Source: Alloascoidea africana (lineage: Eukaryota; Ascomycota; Alloascoideomycetes; Alloascoideales; Alloascoideaceae). From it: DNA of 64,000 nucleotides. Made by a program: the position numbers and the translations under genes. Below the pieces are notes generated by a model, which worked only from the letters and a program-made list of their open reading frames with translations, was not told the origin of the DNA and did no database searches. The stretch covers positions 174,781 to 238,780 of the forward strand of contig JAKTTT010000035.1 of the NCBI GenBank assembly GCA_030581615.1. The letters run 5' to 3'. Every line of letters begins with the position of its first letter. The stretch's first letter is position 1. Below are positions 9,913 through 22,600 of this stretch, piece by piece.

Positions 9913-12900
9913 AGAATTCAAGACTTTCGCGTGTTGTGAATATACGATAGTGTGAAATGTTGAAATTTGAAGATGCGATGACATTTCAGGACGATATTTT
10001 TTCTTGAATTAGGATCAAAAGCATGTGACTTTTTTACATTCAAATGTTTATGGTTAATAAAATTTGACTTGCTGTTGAGATCAGAAGGAATAGTGCTTGT
10101 AACTGTGGAATTGAACTGAACTGCGCAAGTTAAGGGAATGTACATTAGGAAACTCAAAGTTGGATATTCAAAAATTTACTGAAGCAATGGGTTGTAAAAG
10201 CATGCCAAGACTTAACTAGATTCTAATTGTCAAAAAAAGAAGACTAATATCATCCATCTATTGAACGGCATTTCCATAAGGGTTATAATTCTCACTTTTG
10301 TTCCTTCCTGTGTTTTACCAGGCATGTTAATGAGTCCCGATATATACGTATTTGATAGTTCTTTTTTTTCAAGAATAAAATTACATGGTGGAGTTTATGG
10401 TCTTATTCTGTAATTCGCCCTGTACTACTGCAAAGAAATACAGAACTGTTCACCACTAATGGTCCCAGACCTTTTCTCTATTGATAAAAAAATGGTGAGA
10501 TTGTAACAGTCTAAACCAAAGATTTTTGCTTGGTTTGCAAGAATTCAGCTGTACTTAAACAAAAAGGAAAGAAAATAAGGTTTTCATGAGTTGTGGGAGA
10601 TAATACTTCAACTGTTTTCAGATTCGGTTTTGATCGAACAGACATTAAAACCTAGAAAATATAAGCTTGTGAAGGGTCTCCAGATGTAGTGCAAAGCCTG
10701 GAGTTGCATAGTAGCATTTATGATTTCCTGGTTTCAAATTTGAGCACCGACAACACAATACACTCCAGACTTGGCCAAATAGTTTACTTTTTGGGATTGT
10801 CGCCATCCTTCCAGTTTCACACATATACTTTTATCAGGGCCAGAATTTCCAGTATCTTTGGTTTAAACGTAGTTAAGATCTCTGTAACATTGGCGTTCAA
10901 TGGCGTATGCAAAACTGGATCTGTCAAAACATCTGGTCATTCTGTAAGACGCAGAGATTAGCCTTGGACTTTTTCTCCAGCCATTCGTAATGTCTATTTT
11001 TATGGCAATAGTTAGCTCGTGCTAGCACTTGTATTTCTATGCCAAAAGACCTTTCCCCCTTGCTCTTACTCAATGAATCCATCCTATGAAGAAGCCAATT
11101 CATCTTCTTAAAAGTGGTGTGTACAGGATAGGTTGCCAGTAAAACTAAAGCATCTCAGTCTTCTGAGTTTAATATTTCTATGCCTTCGAAAGAAATACCC
11201 ACAAGCAAAGGAAGGGGAGCGCCAAGCCTTTCCTTTTGTTATATTTAAAATGTGGTAAAACTGATCAACTCCGGAAAAGCTGAATAATCAGTCCAATTTA
11301 AAGAGATTTTCTTAGATACCACAAGAAAACAGCAAGGAGACCATGTTTTTGAGTTCCGAGATTTAAAGCATGGCTAAAAAAGGCCGATGTTAGACTACAG
11401 GCATCTGATTGTTCCGTCCTGCCATAAACCGACCATGCTAGTTTCGAAGCAAATTTCTAGACTTTGTATTCTCCTAAACGTCTTGTTTCTTCTTGAAGTA
11501 TCTAAGAGAGCTTTCTCTTTATATATAGCTACTCAATCTGCTGCTCTGAAAGGGGCACAGGACTCTTGTATTTTCAAATTCTGAAGTGAAACTTGCCTTT
11601 GCCGAAGAATAATTTTGTACAGAAAATACTGGAGGAAAGTAGTATGGCCAGATGCATCGAAGTTAAAAGTCTTACTTCATATAGAAAAGGATAGCGTTGG
11701 ATCAAGGAAAAAGAAAGAGAGAAATGGTGATGAACTAGACTTTGAAAGCGGGCAGTCATGTTTTGGAGACGTCTATTTTCTAGAGGAGAAGGTTATCTAA
11801 GCATTGAATGTAGGATTTCAGGCAATGCTTGAATTATAATTTTGAAGTAAAACGTTTTGGGTTTGCTATTGGGAAAAAGTAAAGGGGAACGTTTTAAAAT
11901 GATATCGACTCAAAGCATATCGCAAGACTAAAGAGCATGCCAAAGATCTTGTCTTCATCAAGGAGTCATCTGGCCCAACCCCCAGTAAAAAGCCAACTGA
12001 AAATCTTTGCCGTCATTTCAACTTGATCTTTGGGCACATTTTAAACCACTTTCTGAAACCATTAAGGCACAAACAGGAATTCACAAAGCTTGGGAAATAG
12101 TACTTGATCTTTTACCAAAGTTAATTGAAAACAACCCAGGAAGAATCAGTGCCATTTCCAAGCCTATGGAGGAAAATATCTAATTTACGGGTTCTAGCAT
12201 ATGATGTATTTCAGGCAGGTGAAAAACTGACTAGAAGTGTTCGGATATATTTAGCTTCGCGTGCATCACAATTGAACAGTAATAGCACACATTTTGACCA
12301 ATTTTGAAAAGGATGCAACTGAAATTTCTGATCCACTAAGCTGATGTATTGCTATAAAAATGGACCGACAATATCATACCATCTAGAGCCTAAAAGCTAA
12401 AGTAAATAGAACACCGCTTCTATTGAGAATAGCAAGGCTTGACTTACTTTTGCCGAATTCAAAAATGTTGGGTGTGTTTGAAAGATTTCTATGATCATGA
12501 GGCAAAACAGTAGACTGTGATTAAATGGAAATAGGACTTGAAAAGGAAAATATTGAATAAAAGTTTTTTTTACGTTCTAAGCGTTCATTAATTGTCATAG
12601 AAGGCTGGATTACTATTAGTGTTTACATTGACAATGTGAAGACATGTAAAAAGTAAAAAAAAGGTGCTCCAACAGCACAAAAATCAAACGACCAGGTTCA
12701 CAGAAACTAATTTAAAAGAGCACTTTGAAAAATTATTGCTTCAAGATGAAGTCGAGCTTTACTATGAACATATTCAACATCTGAAAAAGGACTTGGAGTA
12801 TTTCACAATCGCTTTACTATTACCGGATTTAAGAAACATTTTCTTTTTTTTCTTGTGATATCTCGACAGGAAAGAATACAGTAGTCCTTGGTGTGATTAT

Positions 12901-13439
12901 TTTGTTAGCAAATATTCAAATAAACAGTAAGGAGAGTGAGATCTACCCATGCAATTCTTCACATTTTCAGTCAGATTGTACCGAAAACTGAAGAAATATT
13001 TGAGGCAACTTGCTTTTATTGTAGGAAGAAACAGATTCAAATTCTTTGAACCAGGAACAAACTCCGATTCAAGCGTTGGATTTTTTTTCTGTTGATATCA
13101 CTTTTACCAATAAGATTTTCAAGATAGAGGACAAGGGACACAATAAAAAATCTTTAGAAATTCGAAAAGAGGTAAATTCTATTCATAGTACACATATAAA
13201 GTTTATTATGGGATCAGTTAAGAAATGAAACAACTTCTCTCCCTCAATGTAATTACTTAAGCGTGTACCATGAATAAATTTGAATGCAGTATAAATCTCT
13301 CATCGTCTACAATTTAAAAAGCAATGCGGAAGAAACAAATTCAAATTAAATTGTTGCTCTAACTATCGTCTTCGATCTTCTGATTCCAAATATAAGAGCG
13401 ATATGGGAGATGAGACAATGATCACCAACAGGTGATATA
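9913..13439. other. Gene-poor AT-rich region
   Basis: About 3.5 kb of AT-rich DNA with only short frames of under 100 codons on both strands. None has recognisable protein features, plausible splice partners or codon bias like the neighbouring genes. I see no tRNA. Confidence 0.5.
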
Positions 13440-13572
13440 TGTTAGGTCCTGAGGAAGCTAGGGGTCAGTGATTCAAACATATAGCTGCTGAATTGCTATA
13501 GAATAGGGATCTAACTACTTATATAGCTATGGACCGAGCTTACCCGGAATAGATATCACCCGAGTCCTAACA
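13440..13572. mobile_element. Short LTR-like element with 5-bp target duplication
   Basis: The 133-bp element starts TGTTAGG and ends CCTAACA, a perfect 7-bp terminal inverted repeat with the TG...CA ends typical of LTRs. It is flanked on both sides by ATATA (13435-13439 and 13573-13577), as expected for a 5-bp target-site duplication. No internal retrotransposon genes adjoin it, so it would be a solo LTR or a small non-autonomous element. The flanks are AT-rich, which weakens the value of the ATATA match. Confidence 0.5.
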
Positions 13573-15737
13573 ATATACACAGATTAGTATAAAAACCTTG
13601 ATTTGTCTAGGCTGTCTTAAGAAACCTACACTTTTGAGAAGACAAAAAATTCTTTATCCTTAGAATCTATACAAACAAGGCTAGGGACCCCTCTTTTTAC
13701 ACCAAACACGTAAACACGTAAACATGAAACAACAGAATACCCAAGATTATTAGCAGAACCTACACAATCCAAAGCGTTCAAATCGTTTAAGTTCTCTACT
13801 ATTGCATTTATATTCTTTGGCGCTTCTACTCCACCTTATTCCATGGAGGTAGATTTGTTCTGGTGTTCTTTATTTTTGTTGATATTCACTAGTCTGATCG
13901 AATGTGTGTTTTACTTACTTGCTGCATTGATATTGGTGGACTAGTACGATACTGATCAATTGTGCAGAGCTTTACGCAGATAAAAACAATTATTCTACAA
14001 AAAGTGTTCATCGAAAGCCAGTCTTTTTAGCTTTCATACATTTTCTCAAAACATGATATATGAGTGTCTTCCGCTTTCTTCCAGAAAATTCCCAAATCTC
14101 AACTTTGTCAAGTTGCAGAGAAATAACGGTCTTTAATTAAACACTTGCCTTTCACTAAGTACACTAAGAACCTTTGGAGATTGTCAAATGCCTGCGTTTC
14201 TTATAAATGTGGTCTGCATGAGATAGTTTTTAACGAGGTCTCAGATGAGATGGCTTTTACATTTATTATCCTGTGAGGAAAATAAAGCTTATTTGCAAAG
14301 CTTCAGTGACAAAAGTCACCTACTATCTAATTATCTTTAAGGGATGACCAACATCTCTGCGCAAGGTTCGACGTCACATTCTACGATAAGACCGCTCAAA
14401 ATACATTCCAGTTGGTTCAAAACTGTTAGACAAGCTAGACAGGAACGTTCCCACAAATAGCTCCCTTCCCGAAACAAAGTTTGTATCGACTTTTGGTAGG
14501 CTTCGTGAAGAGTTCTATTAAGATGATGGTACATGTAGACAGGATTCAGAAAATTTCCCCGAGTTTACTTGCCAACTGCATTTACTAAAGACGGCGTTTG
14601 TTGCCTTCTTGCCCCGTGGGGGTTTGTTCAACGTGCCAGAAAAACTAAAATTAATACTGATTTCCAATCTACGATGACGAACAAAGTTCCTTGTACAATT
14701 CTGTTTTATTCTTCACGTCCACCTATAAATTCCACTTCCTTGTTGCGTAAGCGAAACTCTTACAACCTTACCATTTACCATCCAACAACCATCTGAAGCT
14801 TACGACGTGTAGTATGTATTTTAGCTAATAGTGGCAAAAAGCATCTAGGTTTTAAGCAACAATTGAGAACAATTTCCTTTGAGATGTATTTTTGGTGGCA
14901 TCAATTGGCATATTAACAATAGTCTTGTCCATTAAAAGAACTAAAAATTGAAACACCAAGTAAAAATATCTGTTATAACTAGCATTTTGAACCATTGACT
15001 TATTCTACAGGTTGTTATCAAACATTTGGTCAAACATTTGGTGGAACTCGACTAATTTGTTGGCTCTGGTACACCCTCTTTTGACAATCCAAAAACCTTT
15101 TGTCGATTCTGTCATTGATGGACTGTCACAATATGATATCTCATTTTCTGGGTTATAAGAGTGATATCTACTCAAAATTTAATAAACGAAACAAAAATCT
15201 TTTGGTTTTTACCATTCTCAAGCTTTCAAGCGTTTAATAACTTCGGAGATGGGAATAATCAGGTAGTCACTACCAACTTTTCAACTTCGTATAACAATCA
15301 CAAGAAGAATCCTAATATAAGCATGCCCACAGTTATTAACGAAAAGATCACTGGACATTTTAATCTCCAGATCTGACAAAAATATGATTGTGTTCTGAAG
15401 CTATGATGCCATTCGGGAAAATATCTTGAAACAGAATTCAAGAATTTTTTAGATGAATTATAAGAGAAATAAAAGGCATTTAAACTTATTTCAGATTGGT
15501 ATTTACGTTGTTATTTGTAACATATTTGCAAACAGGATTGTTCGCCCACCAAAACGAACAGCTGGAGACGATGAGCAAGCATCTTAAATAGTGTCCATAT
15601 GCATGGAAAGATTGCCTTCTCCTAAATAAAAAAATAATAATATTAATAACTTTTAAGCAAGACCATAAATCCTAGCGTAACAAACACCACAAGTTGAAAA
15701 TATAATATAAATAAACATATAAGGACAGAACTAGTTT
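13573..15737. other. Gene-poor AT-rich region
   Basis: About 2.2 kb without a supportable gene. A 12-bp direct repeat (CAAACATTTGGT, twice) occurs near 15020-15042. The right end is the 3' flank of the adhesin gene. Confidence 0.45.
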
Positions 15738-18700
15738 TCAAATAGAAACAAGTATAGAAAACCAAAAAAGAGGAATAAAACATTTGAGTGCTAAACTCGA
15801 CTTAGATTCGAATGAAGCTTTTCCTTCATATGCTCCAGGAATTGGAATCTCGGGTACTTTGGGACAGTCATTGTTAGAACTATCAGTGCACTCGGGCTCT
15901 GCTTGACTTAAACTTTCAGGAACCGGTTGACACGACAAGTCTTGACAAGTGGTACTTGTCATCAGTGTTCCACAATTGTCAGAACATGACATAGCAGAAT
16001 AACCTTCACCAGAGCATGGAATACCAGGACACCCTTCACCGGAGCATGGAGCACCAGTATATTCTTCACCAGAGCATGGAGCACCAGGACAATCTTCACC
16101 ACCAGGGCGATATATTGTTACCGTAACGGGTGAAGTCGAAGCATCTGACGTTTGATATCCAGGGCCGGTAGAGGTTGAAGAACCAGTGCCTGAGGCAGGT
16201 ATACTAGAACGGTCAATTGTTGAAGAGCCAGGGCTGGAAGTGGTTTGAGATCCAGAAGATTGTGATTCGGAAGTGCTCGAAACCTCAAATTCAGGATCAC
16301 TGGAAGTCTGAAAACTAGAAGATTCAATGCCAGATGTTGATGAGGGAGGATTAGGAGAAGTTGAAGAGCCAGAACTGCTCTGTGAGCTAGAGGTATCTGA
16401 AAGTGGTGTACTGGAAGTTTGAAAACTAGAAGATTCAATGCCAGGTGTTGATGAGGGAGGATTAGGAGAAGTTGAAGAGTCAGAACTGCTCTGTGAGCTA
16501 GAGGTATCTGAAAGTGGTGCACTGGAAGTCTGAAAACTAGAAGATTCAATGCCAGGTGTTGATGAGGGAGGATTAGGAGAAGTTGAAGAGTCAGAACTGC
16601 TCTGTGAGCTAGAGGTATCTGAAAGTGGTGTACTGGAAGTCTGAAAACTAGAAGATTCAATGCTAGGTGTTGAAGAACCAGAACTGCTCTGTGAGCTAGA
16701 GGTATCTGAAAGTGGTGTACTGGAAGTCTGAAAACTAGAAGATTCAATGCTAGGTGTTGAAGAACCAGAACTGCTCTGTAAGCTAGAGGTATCTGACAGT
16801 GGTGTACTGGAACTCGGAGACATTGATGTTCTGGAAATACTGGAAGTTTGTGGTGTAGGCGTTCCTGACGTCAATGTAGGTCTTGTGGGGGTATAGACCC
16901 CAGAAATAACCCACGAGTAACCGCCAGAAATTACCCAAGAATGTCCACCTGAGATTACCCAGACTGAACCATCACCAGATGAATAGTAATATGAGCCCAT
17001 AGACGTGTGTCCTTCCGGTCCATTTGTGTAGGTTCCGCTGGTAGGAGCAGAAGTGCTGGATCCAGAACCACTAGAAGTTTTTGAGCTGGATTTAGAAGGT
17101 AGCACAGTTGTCGTAGTTAAATGATTGATAACAGGAGCAGTGGCACACTCTGATTTTCTCCAACAAATCAAATCGGAGGTGTATTTGTCGGTAGTGTAGG
17201 ATGAACATTGATCTCCTATACGCTGTGAACAATACGAAATTGACACTGAAGCCGGTGCGATGCAATCAAGGTCGTTGTTGTTGGTAAGAGAATCGGATGT
17301 AGAAGTAACATTTGCCACAAATTTAAAGTAGTTGGGATTTGAGTCTATCAGGTCGATTCCACGATCTTTGTTGTATATTACCTGATCAGAGCCATCAACT
17401 GTGATACTTGTAACATCATTTAGCTGATAATTATGTGAAGCAACATACACAGAGTACCTGGCGGAATAATGGTCTGTGTCAATTCTAGTTACTGTTTCTG
17501 CAACGACTTCTGTGTGACATGTGTTAACACACCTTTGCTCCAATTCACAGTTGTCAGTAGTTCCCGGGTCAATGGGCGTGGGTGAAGTTGAATCCAGAGT
17601 GGAAGAAGATACTGGACTTGATGATTCCGAAGACTGTGGACTTGATGGTTCCGAAGACTGTGGGCTTGATGGTTCCGAAGACTGTGGACTTGATGGTTCC
17701 GAAGACAGTGAACTTGTCGATGTAGAAGAACCAGAAGCTACCGATGGGTTGCTTGAAGTTTGTAAGGTGGAAGATAAAGTAGAAGTAGGAGCAGAAGTGC
17801 TGGATCCAGAACCACTAGAAGTTTTTGAGCTGGATTTAGAAGGTAGCACAGTTGTCGTAGTTAAATGATTGATAACAGGAGCAGTGGCACACTCTGATTT
17901 TCTCCAACAAATCAAATCGGAGGTGTATTTGTCGGTAGTGTAGGATGAACATTGATCTCCTATACGCTGTGAACAATACGAAATTGACACTGAAGCCGGT
18001 GCGATGCAATCAAGGTCGTTGTTGTTGGTAAGAGAATCGGATGTAGAAGTAACATTTGCCACAAATTTAAAGTAGTTGGGATTTGAGTCTATCAGGTCGA
18101 TTCCACGATCTTTGTTGTATATTACCTGATCAGAGCCATCAACTGTGATACTTGTAACATCATTTAGCTGATAATTATGTGAAGCAACATACACAGAGTA
18201 CCTGGCGGAATAATGGTCTGTGTCAATTCTAGTTACTGTTTCTGCAACGACTTCTGTGTGACATGTGTTAACACACCTTTGCTCCAATTCACAGTTGTCA
18301 GTAGTTCCCGGGTCAATGGGCGTGGGTGAAGTTGAATCCAGAGTGGAAGAAGATACTGGACTTGATGATTCCGAAGACTGTGGACTTGATGGTTCCGAAG
18401 ACTGTGGACTTGATGGTTCCGAAGACTGTTGACTTGATGGTTCCGAAGACTGTGGACTTGACGCTGTCAGAGAAAATGGTCTTGTCGATGTAGAAGAAGC
18501 TAATGATCTTGATGGTGTTAGAGATTGTGAACTTGACGATGTGGAAGAAGAACGAATGGTTGTTGATGTTAACTGCCCGATAACGACCATATTAGATCCA
18601 CATTCATCTTTGTTCCAACAATTCAAATCGGAACTGTACGTGTCGCTAAGAAAAAGGGAGCAGTCATTTCCACCGTATTCTGCACAATATGTAACAGTGA

Positions 18701-19673
18701 TTCCAACTGGTCCAACACATTCGAGCGCGCTGTTGAGGGTGAGAGGATCATTTCTACCAGTATCATTCGTGGTGAATGAAAAGTAGTTGGGATTCGAGTT
18801 TATAAGATCAATTCCTTGAGCTCTGCTGTATAGCACCTGAGCAGTTTCGAGCACCGTAATATATGCAACGTCAGCCAGTTGATAGTTGCGTGAAGCGAGA
18901 TCAACATAGTAGCCAACTGAATAATTGTCCTCTGTCTCACCTATAGTTACTGAATCGGCAACAATTGTTGTATGGCATTCGCCTATACACATTTGTTCTA
19001 GACCACAACTAGGATTTGCTGGATTGTTGGTGTAAGTTGGCTCTGGAATATATGAAGGGGCAGAACTTGTGGATACATGTGTTGGAATGCTTATAGAACC
19101 ACTGGATAATTGACTTTCGTCAGTTACAGTGTTTAAGGCTGTGATGCTAGTGAAGGTTGTGCCACAAACTTCTCTGTTCCAGCAATTGATGTTTGAATTG
19201 AAAGTCTTGGTGTTTCTATTCAAACACAAGCCAGCAAAGCGTCTAGTACAGAGAGTGACTCTTACAGATGCGCTAGGAACACAAGTAAATCCAACCAAGC
19301 TTGTTGTTCCCAAAGTCGCTTGGTCCAATGAAGCTGTAAAATTATAAGGGTTTCCATTTATGTGGTCAACACCACGCCTGGGGTTATAAAGTTCTGTTGA
19401 CCCTATCAAGATTTGTTCAATGTCCGAGCCTCTTGGGATATCATCTTCAGTTAGGTGTACTTGATACTGAAGGCGATAACTCTCCAAGATTCCAAGGACT
19501 GACCAATTTGAGGAAGCACTAGTGGCCGTCACTTTTTCTTGACATCCTGCAATAAAGAACCCTGGGATACAGACTTGATCCAAAGTACAGTATGACGCTG
19601 CAAAGGACTGTCCAACCAGATCCAGTAAAGTGAAGACAAACAGAAGAGATAAGAAATGGCTAAACCGTAGCAT
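15738..19673 (-). CDS. GPI-type cell-wall adhesin with four cysteine modules
   Basis: The 1311-aa protein is built like a yeast adhesin. A signal peptide (about residues 1-25) precedes four modules of roughly 135-145 residues at about 27-170, 220-356, 458-595 and 706-843. Each has the pattern C-x-L-x-Q-x-C near its start, a GxDxIxxNPxxF core, and YxSDLxCWxxxxC near its end. Modules 3 and 4 are identical in sequence. Modules are separated by Ser/Thr-rich linkers (PQSSEPSS repeats). Residues about 870-910 hold three VWVISGG/SWVISGG repeats. Next come Ser-rich repeats (TSSTPLSDTSSSQSSS), a Cys-rich GAPCSGE repeat and a C-terminal hydrophobic tail (CFIPLFWFSILVSI) fitting a GPI signal. It is inferred to be a covalently attached wall protein mediating adhesion; the ligand is unknown. 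A paralogous module occurs in the gene at 62290. I do not recognise a named family. Confidence 0.85.
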   Translation of the reverse strand: MLRFSHFLSLLFVFTLLDLVGQSFAASYCTLDQVCIPGFFIAGCQEKVTATSASSNWSVLGILESYRLQYQVHLTEDDIPRGSDIEQILIGSTELYNPRRGVDHINGNPYNFTASLDQATLGTTSLVGFTCVPSASVRVTLCTRRFAGLCLNRNTKTFNSNINCWNREVCGTTFTSITALNTVTDESQLSSGSISIPTHVSTSSAPSYIPEPTYTNNPANPSCGLEQMCIGECHTTIVADSVTIGETEDNYSVGYYVDLASRNYQLADVAYITVLETAQVLYSRAQGIDLINSNPNYFSFTTNDTGRNDPLTLNSALECVGPVGITVTYCAEYGGNDCSLFLSDTYSSDLNCWNKDECGSNMVVIGQLTSTTIRSSSTSSSSQSLTPSRSLASSTSTRPFSLTASSPQSSEPSSQQSSEPSSPQSSEPSSPQSSESSSPVSSSTLDSTSPTPIDPGTTDNCELEQRCVNTCHTEVVAETVTRIDTDHYSARYSVYVASHNYQLNDVTSITVDGSDQVIYNKDRGIDLIDSNPNYFKFVANVTSTSDSLTNNNDLDCIAPASVSISYCSQRIGDQCSSYTTDKYTSDLICWRKSECATAPVINHLTTTTVLPSKSSSKTSSGSGSSTSAPTSTLSSTLQTSSNPSVASGSSTSTSSLSSEPSSPQSSEPSSPQSSEPSSPQSSESSSPVSSSTLDSTSPTPIDPGTTDNCELEQRCVNTCHTEVVAETVTRIDTDHYSARYSVYVASHNYQLNDVTSITVDGSDQVIYNKDRGIDLIDSNPNYFKFVANVTSTSDSLTNNNDLDCIAPASVSISYCSQRIGDQCSSYTTDKYTSDLICWRKSECATAPVINHLTTTTVLPSKSSSKTSSGSGSSTSAPTSGTYTNGPEGHTSMGSYYYSSGDGSVWVISGGHSWVISGGYSWVISGVYTPTRPTLTSGTPTPQTSSISRTSMSPSSSTPLSDTSSLQSSSGSSTPSIESSSFQTSSTPLSDTSSSQSSSGSSTPSIESSSFQTSSTPLSDTSSSQSSSDSSTSPNPPSSTPGIESSSFQTSSAPLSDTSSSQSSSDSSTSPNPPSSTPGIESSSFQTSSTPLSDTSSSQSSSGSSTSPNPPSSTSGIESSSFQTSSDPEFEVSSTSESQSSGSQTTSSPGSSTIDRSSIPASGTGSSTSTGPGYQTSDASTSPVTVTIYRPGGEDCPGAPCSGEEYTGAPCSGEGCPGIPCSGEGYSAMSCSDNCGTLMTSTTCQDLSCQPVPESLSQAEPECTDSSNNDCPKVPEIPIPGAYEGKASFESKSSLALKCFIPLFWFSILVSI
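16295..16815 (-). repeat. Ser-rich coding minisatellite in the adhesin stalk
   Basis: Five tandem units encode versions of SSFQTSSTPLSDTSSSQSSS. Three longer units add an SPNPPSST insert. Adjacent units are nearly identical in DNA, implying recent expansion, so copy number is probably polymorphic. Confidence 0.75.
17041..18444 (-). repeat. 744-bp tandem duplication inside the adhesin
   Basis: The segment 17041-17700 recurs at 17785-18444, an offset of 744 bp (248 codons), with almost no differences by eye. One seen is TGTGGGCTT versus TGTGGACTT in the linker repeats. It duplicates one whole cysteine module plus its Ser-rich linker and keeps the frame. Confidence 0.85.
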
Positions 19674-22600
19674 TGGCTGATAGTCAAAGTGCCCAATAAA
19701 TGAAGTAAGAGAACCCTAAGATTTTGAAGGTGTTATATCAGGAAGGCAATGGGTTTATAACTATTCCTTTTATTGATCTATTTACATGCCCGATTTCATG
19801 CTCCCTCCTACCACAGACGTGTTCAAGCTCTTGAATAGAGCCTACCCATAGGAATGTCAATGAACGACCTATTTTACTGTTGTGTCTGCCTGTAAGACCA
19901 TCGCTAGTGGCGGAAAACTTTAAATCAGACGCGACCGAATCTAAAAATACGAGAACAACAGACTAAGAAGGATCTTGCATCTTTTTGTATTGTCTAAAAG
20001 AGTTAAGGTTACCGAGACTTGGAGAATGTCTTAGCGTGCTCAACAACAATTTGGATGTATTTTTACACTCAAAAAGCTAGTGGTTATTATGCATAATCCC
20101 CTACTTTTGGGGGTAATAGTCAAGAAATTGTATGGGTTTGGGCTATTACAACTGTTCCTCAGAACGAGATTCTAGATCTAAGGTTCTCTTTACAATCTAA
20201 AGTTTTCTTCTAGAAGGAAGAAAAGTGCAGCATGAATTCTAATATGGTATAGAGCTTATGCACTAAAGCTGATTACATAGAAAACAGATCATTCTCGTGT
20301 GAAGTGGATACATTTGGAGAGGATAATAATAGTGTTTCTCTGTGACCTTCCATACTTCAACTCTAAACGAGAAGTTGGTAATAACTTCATCATTTTGAGA
20401 CAAAAATTACTTTGAAATCAGCTTCTTTGACACCTTCCAAGGTCTCTTTAAAGCCTACTAACAGTAATTTTGCGCAATGACAAAGAAACCAGTTTTTAAC
20501 ACTGTTTTTATGATTGTTACAGTTAAAAATTGCTGGGCTTAAAGTTTTCATTGTAGAACATTCTGCAACTTTAGGCCACTCGATACAATGAGCTAATCGA
20601 TACAGAAATAGCTCTTTTCGAGGAGCGAAACGTCCCTTAACACGTCCTCCGACATAAAAGGCAGTCAAAAAGGCATCCACTCTTCAAACTTCAAAAACCT
20701 GCATAATTTCTTTCCTCAATTTCAGACCACTATCCAATTATGCCTAAATTGAAGATGTCGGTTTGCTAAAACTAATTGCTATATAAAGCTAAACTAAAGA
20801 GCAGCACACAAAATCCTAGAACTTTGGCCAACCCCGAAAAGGAAACCTGCATGTCCCGTCGCGTCATCGCTCTTTTATACCAGGTAACCTCACCGACTGT
20901 CCAGCCTGGTCCCACGGGCCAGATGATGCTGGTCCGCAGCGGGAAGGCCCCATTGCAGTACCTGAATAATTTCTTTGATTTTCCACTGCTCTAAGCAACT
21001 GTGATCTACAATTAAAAAATGGATATGAGATCTGAAAAATTTGCTTATCATTTTGAATATAAATGTAATCACTAAAGCTTTAGGATAGAGATTTGGGACT
21101 TCAAACAAGGTCTGGGTATTACATACAGTACTAAAACATGGAATCAAATAAATATGCTAGATACAGATGGCTTAGCATCAAACAAGAATAAGTGTACGTA
21201 GTTTAATATCAGTTTAGTCTTAACTGTTCAAATTGTGTTTATTTTGGAAAAAAGACAGGCCTACTTGTGTGTAGATCCAGCTTCATCGCTGATGGGCGCC
21301 ATCTCAAAACGTATAAAGTGCCGACTGAGTCGAAAAAACAACAGAAAAAAGCAATCCGCAACCTTTAAAAAGAAGGCTAATTAGATTAAAAGACTTCTCA
21401 AAGTTTTTACTTTAAAATGATATATAATGGTAAAAGTTTGGATAATAGGTTGTACAATTATTCAGTATAGGTTGTTCTTTAGGTGTTAGTTCTATAATCT
21501 AGGATGATATATAGCTTCCAAACTTTTGTCACAACAGATTTTTTATTTCCCAATATCCATAGAAAGAGAATTTTGAGCTGAAAATTTCTATATACTTATT
21601 AGTATTCTTTAATAAATAAATCGCTCACATACACAATAGAATTATTCTTACCACAAGCGTTTTTTGTTTGGTAATTTAAGGAGGAGATGTTGAAAACGGG
21701 TCTTGAGTTGCAAAGATTTTGAAGCCAATAAATTATAGGCTTAGGGCAAATTCAGACATCCTTTTTGCAAATGTGACCTCGGAACTGATTTGCCACAAAA
21801 CAGCAACTTATGTTGCAAGCAACTCTTTTGTATAGAATTTGGCCTTATCATCTACTATCTCTTTTGATTCTTTATTTTTAGGTGCATCGAACAAACTGTT
21901 AACTGCAATAAAAATTGCCACAATATCCAGTACATTTTGGTAACCCGTTTGGAGTGTCCGATCTTTGAAAAATGAAAGAGTTGGGCGCAAATCTAATGGT
22001 GATTACGTTGAACACTTTGTAACGCAAATAGTTTAAAATAACTAGTTAATACAACAGATATAATGTTCTAGGAGTTTTTCGAGAAAGAATATGTCAGGAA
22101 AATGTAGAAAGAATTGAAAGAGAACCTGCTAATTGTTCCCATTTCCCCCCATAGCAGTGATCAACTTCATAAACTTTTAGGATTGATACGGTCTCACACA
22201 GTCAATTGCAAAAGCATAAATGAGTTATTGTTGTACGAGTGTTTTAAGAGTGGATTGCTAGGGGAGATTTTTTGAAGACGAAGCTCCGAATTGTTCACAT
22301 AATTATGGTTGTCTGTATAAACGGAAGAAAGGTTTATGATAATAAAAAATATTGCTAGAAGTCTCTCTTTAACTTTTCAGAAGCGCTTTAGAATAAAGGA
22401 AGCAATGTGATGCCAGACTCCCGCTCAATGATGTCTGATCAATAAAGCAAGCTTAGTTTCCTGAAACCCACGGCTGAAGTTGACTTGAAAAAACAATAAA
22501 AATGGAAGATAGAACTGCAATTTTTTAATTTTAACAGTTGACACCCTCATTTTACAACCTTCACAATTTATTCAATCACTTGCTTTTGCATCAGCGCATT

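Noticed and set aside
16118-16747. 209-codon minus frame inside the adhesin repeats
   Set aside because: Shadow of the Ser-rich repeats in another frame of the same strand.
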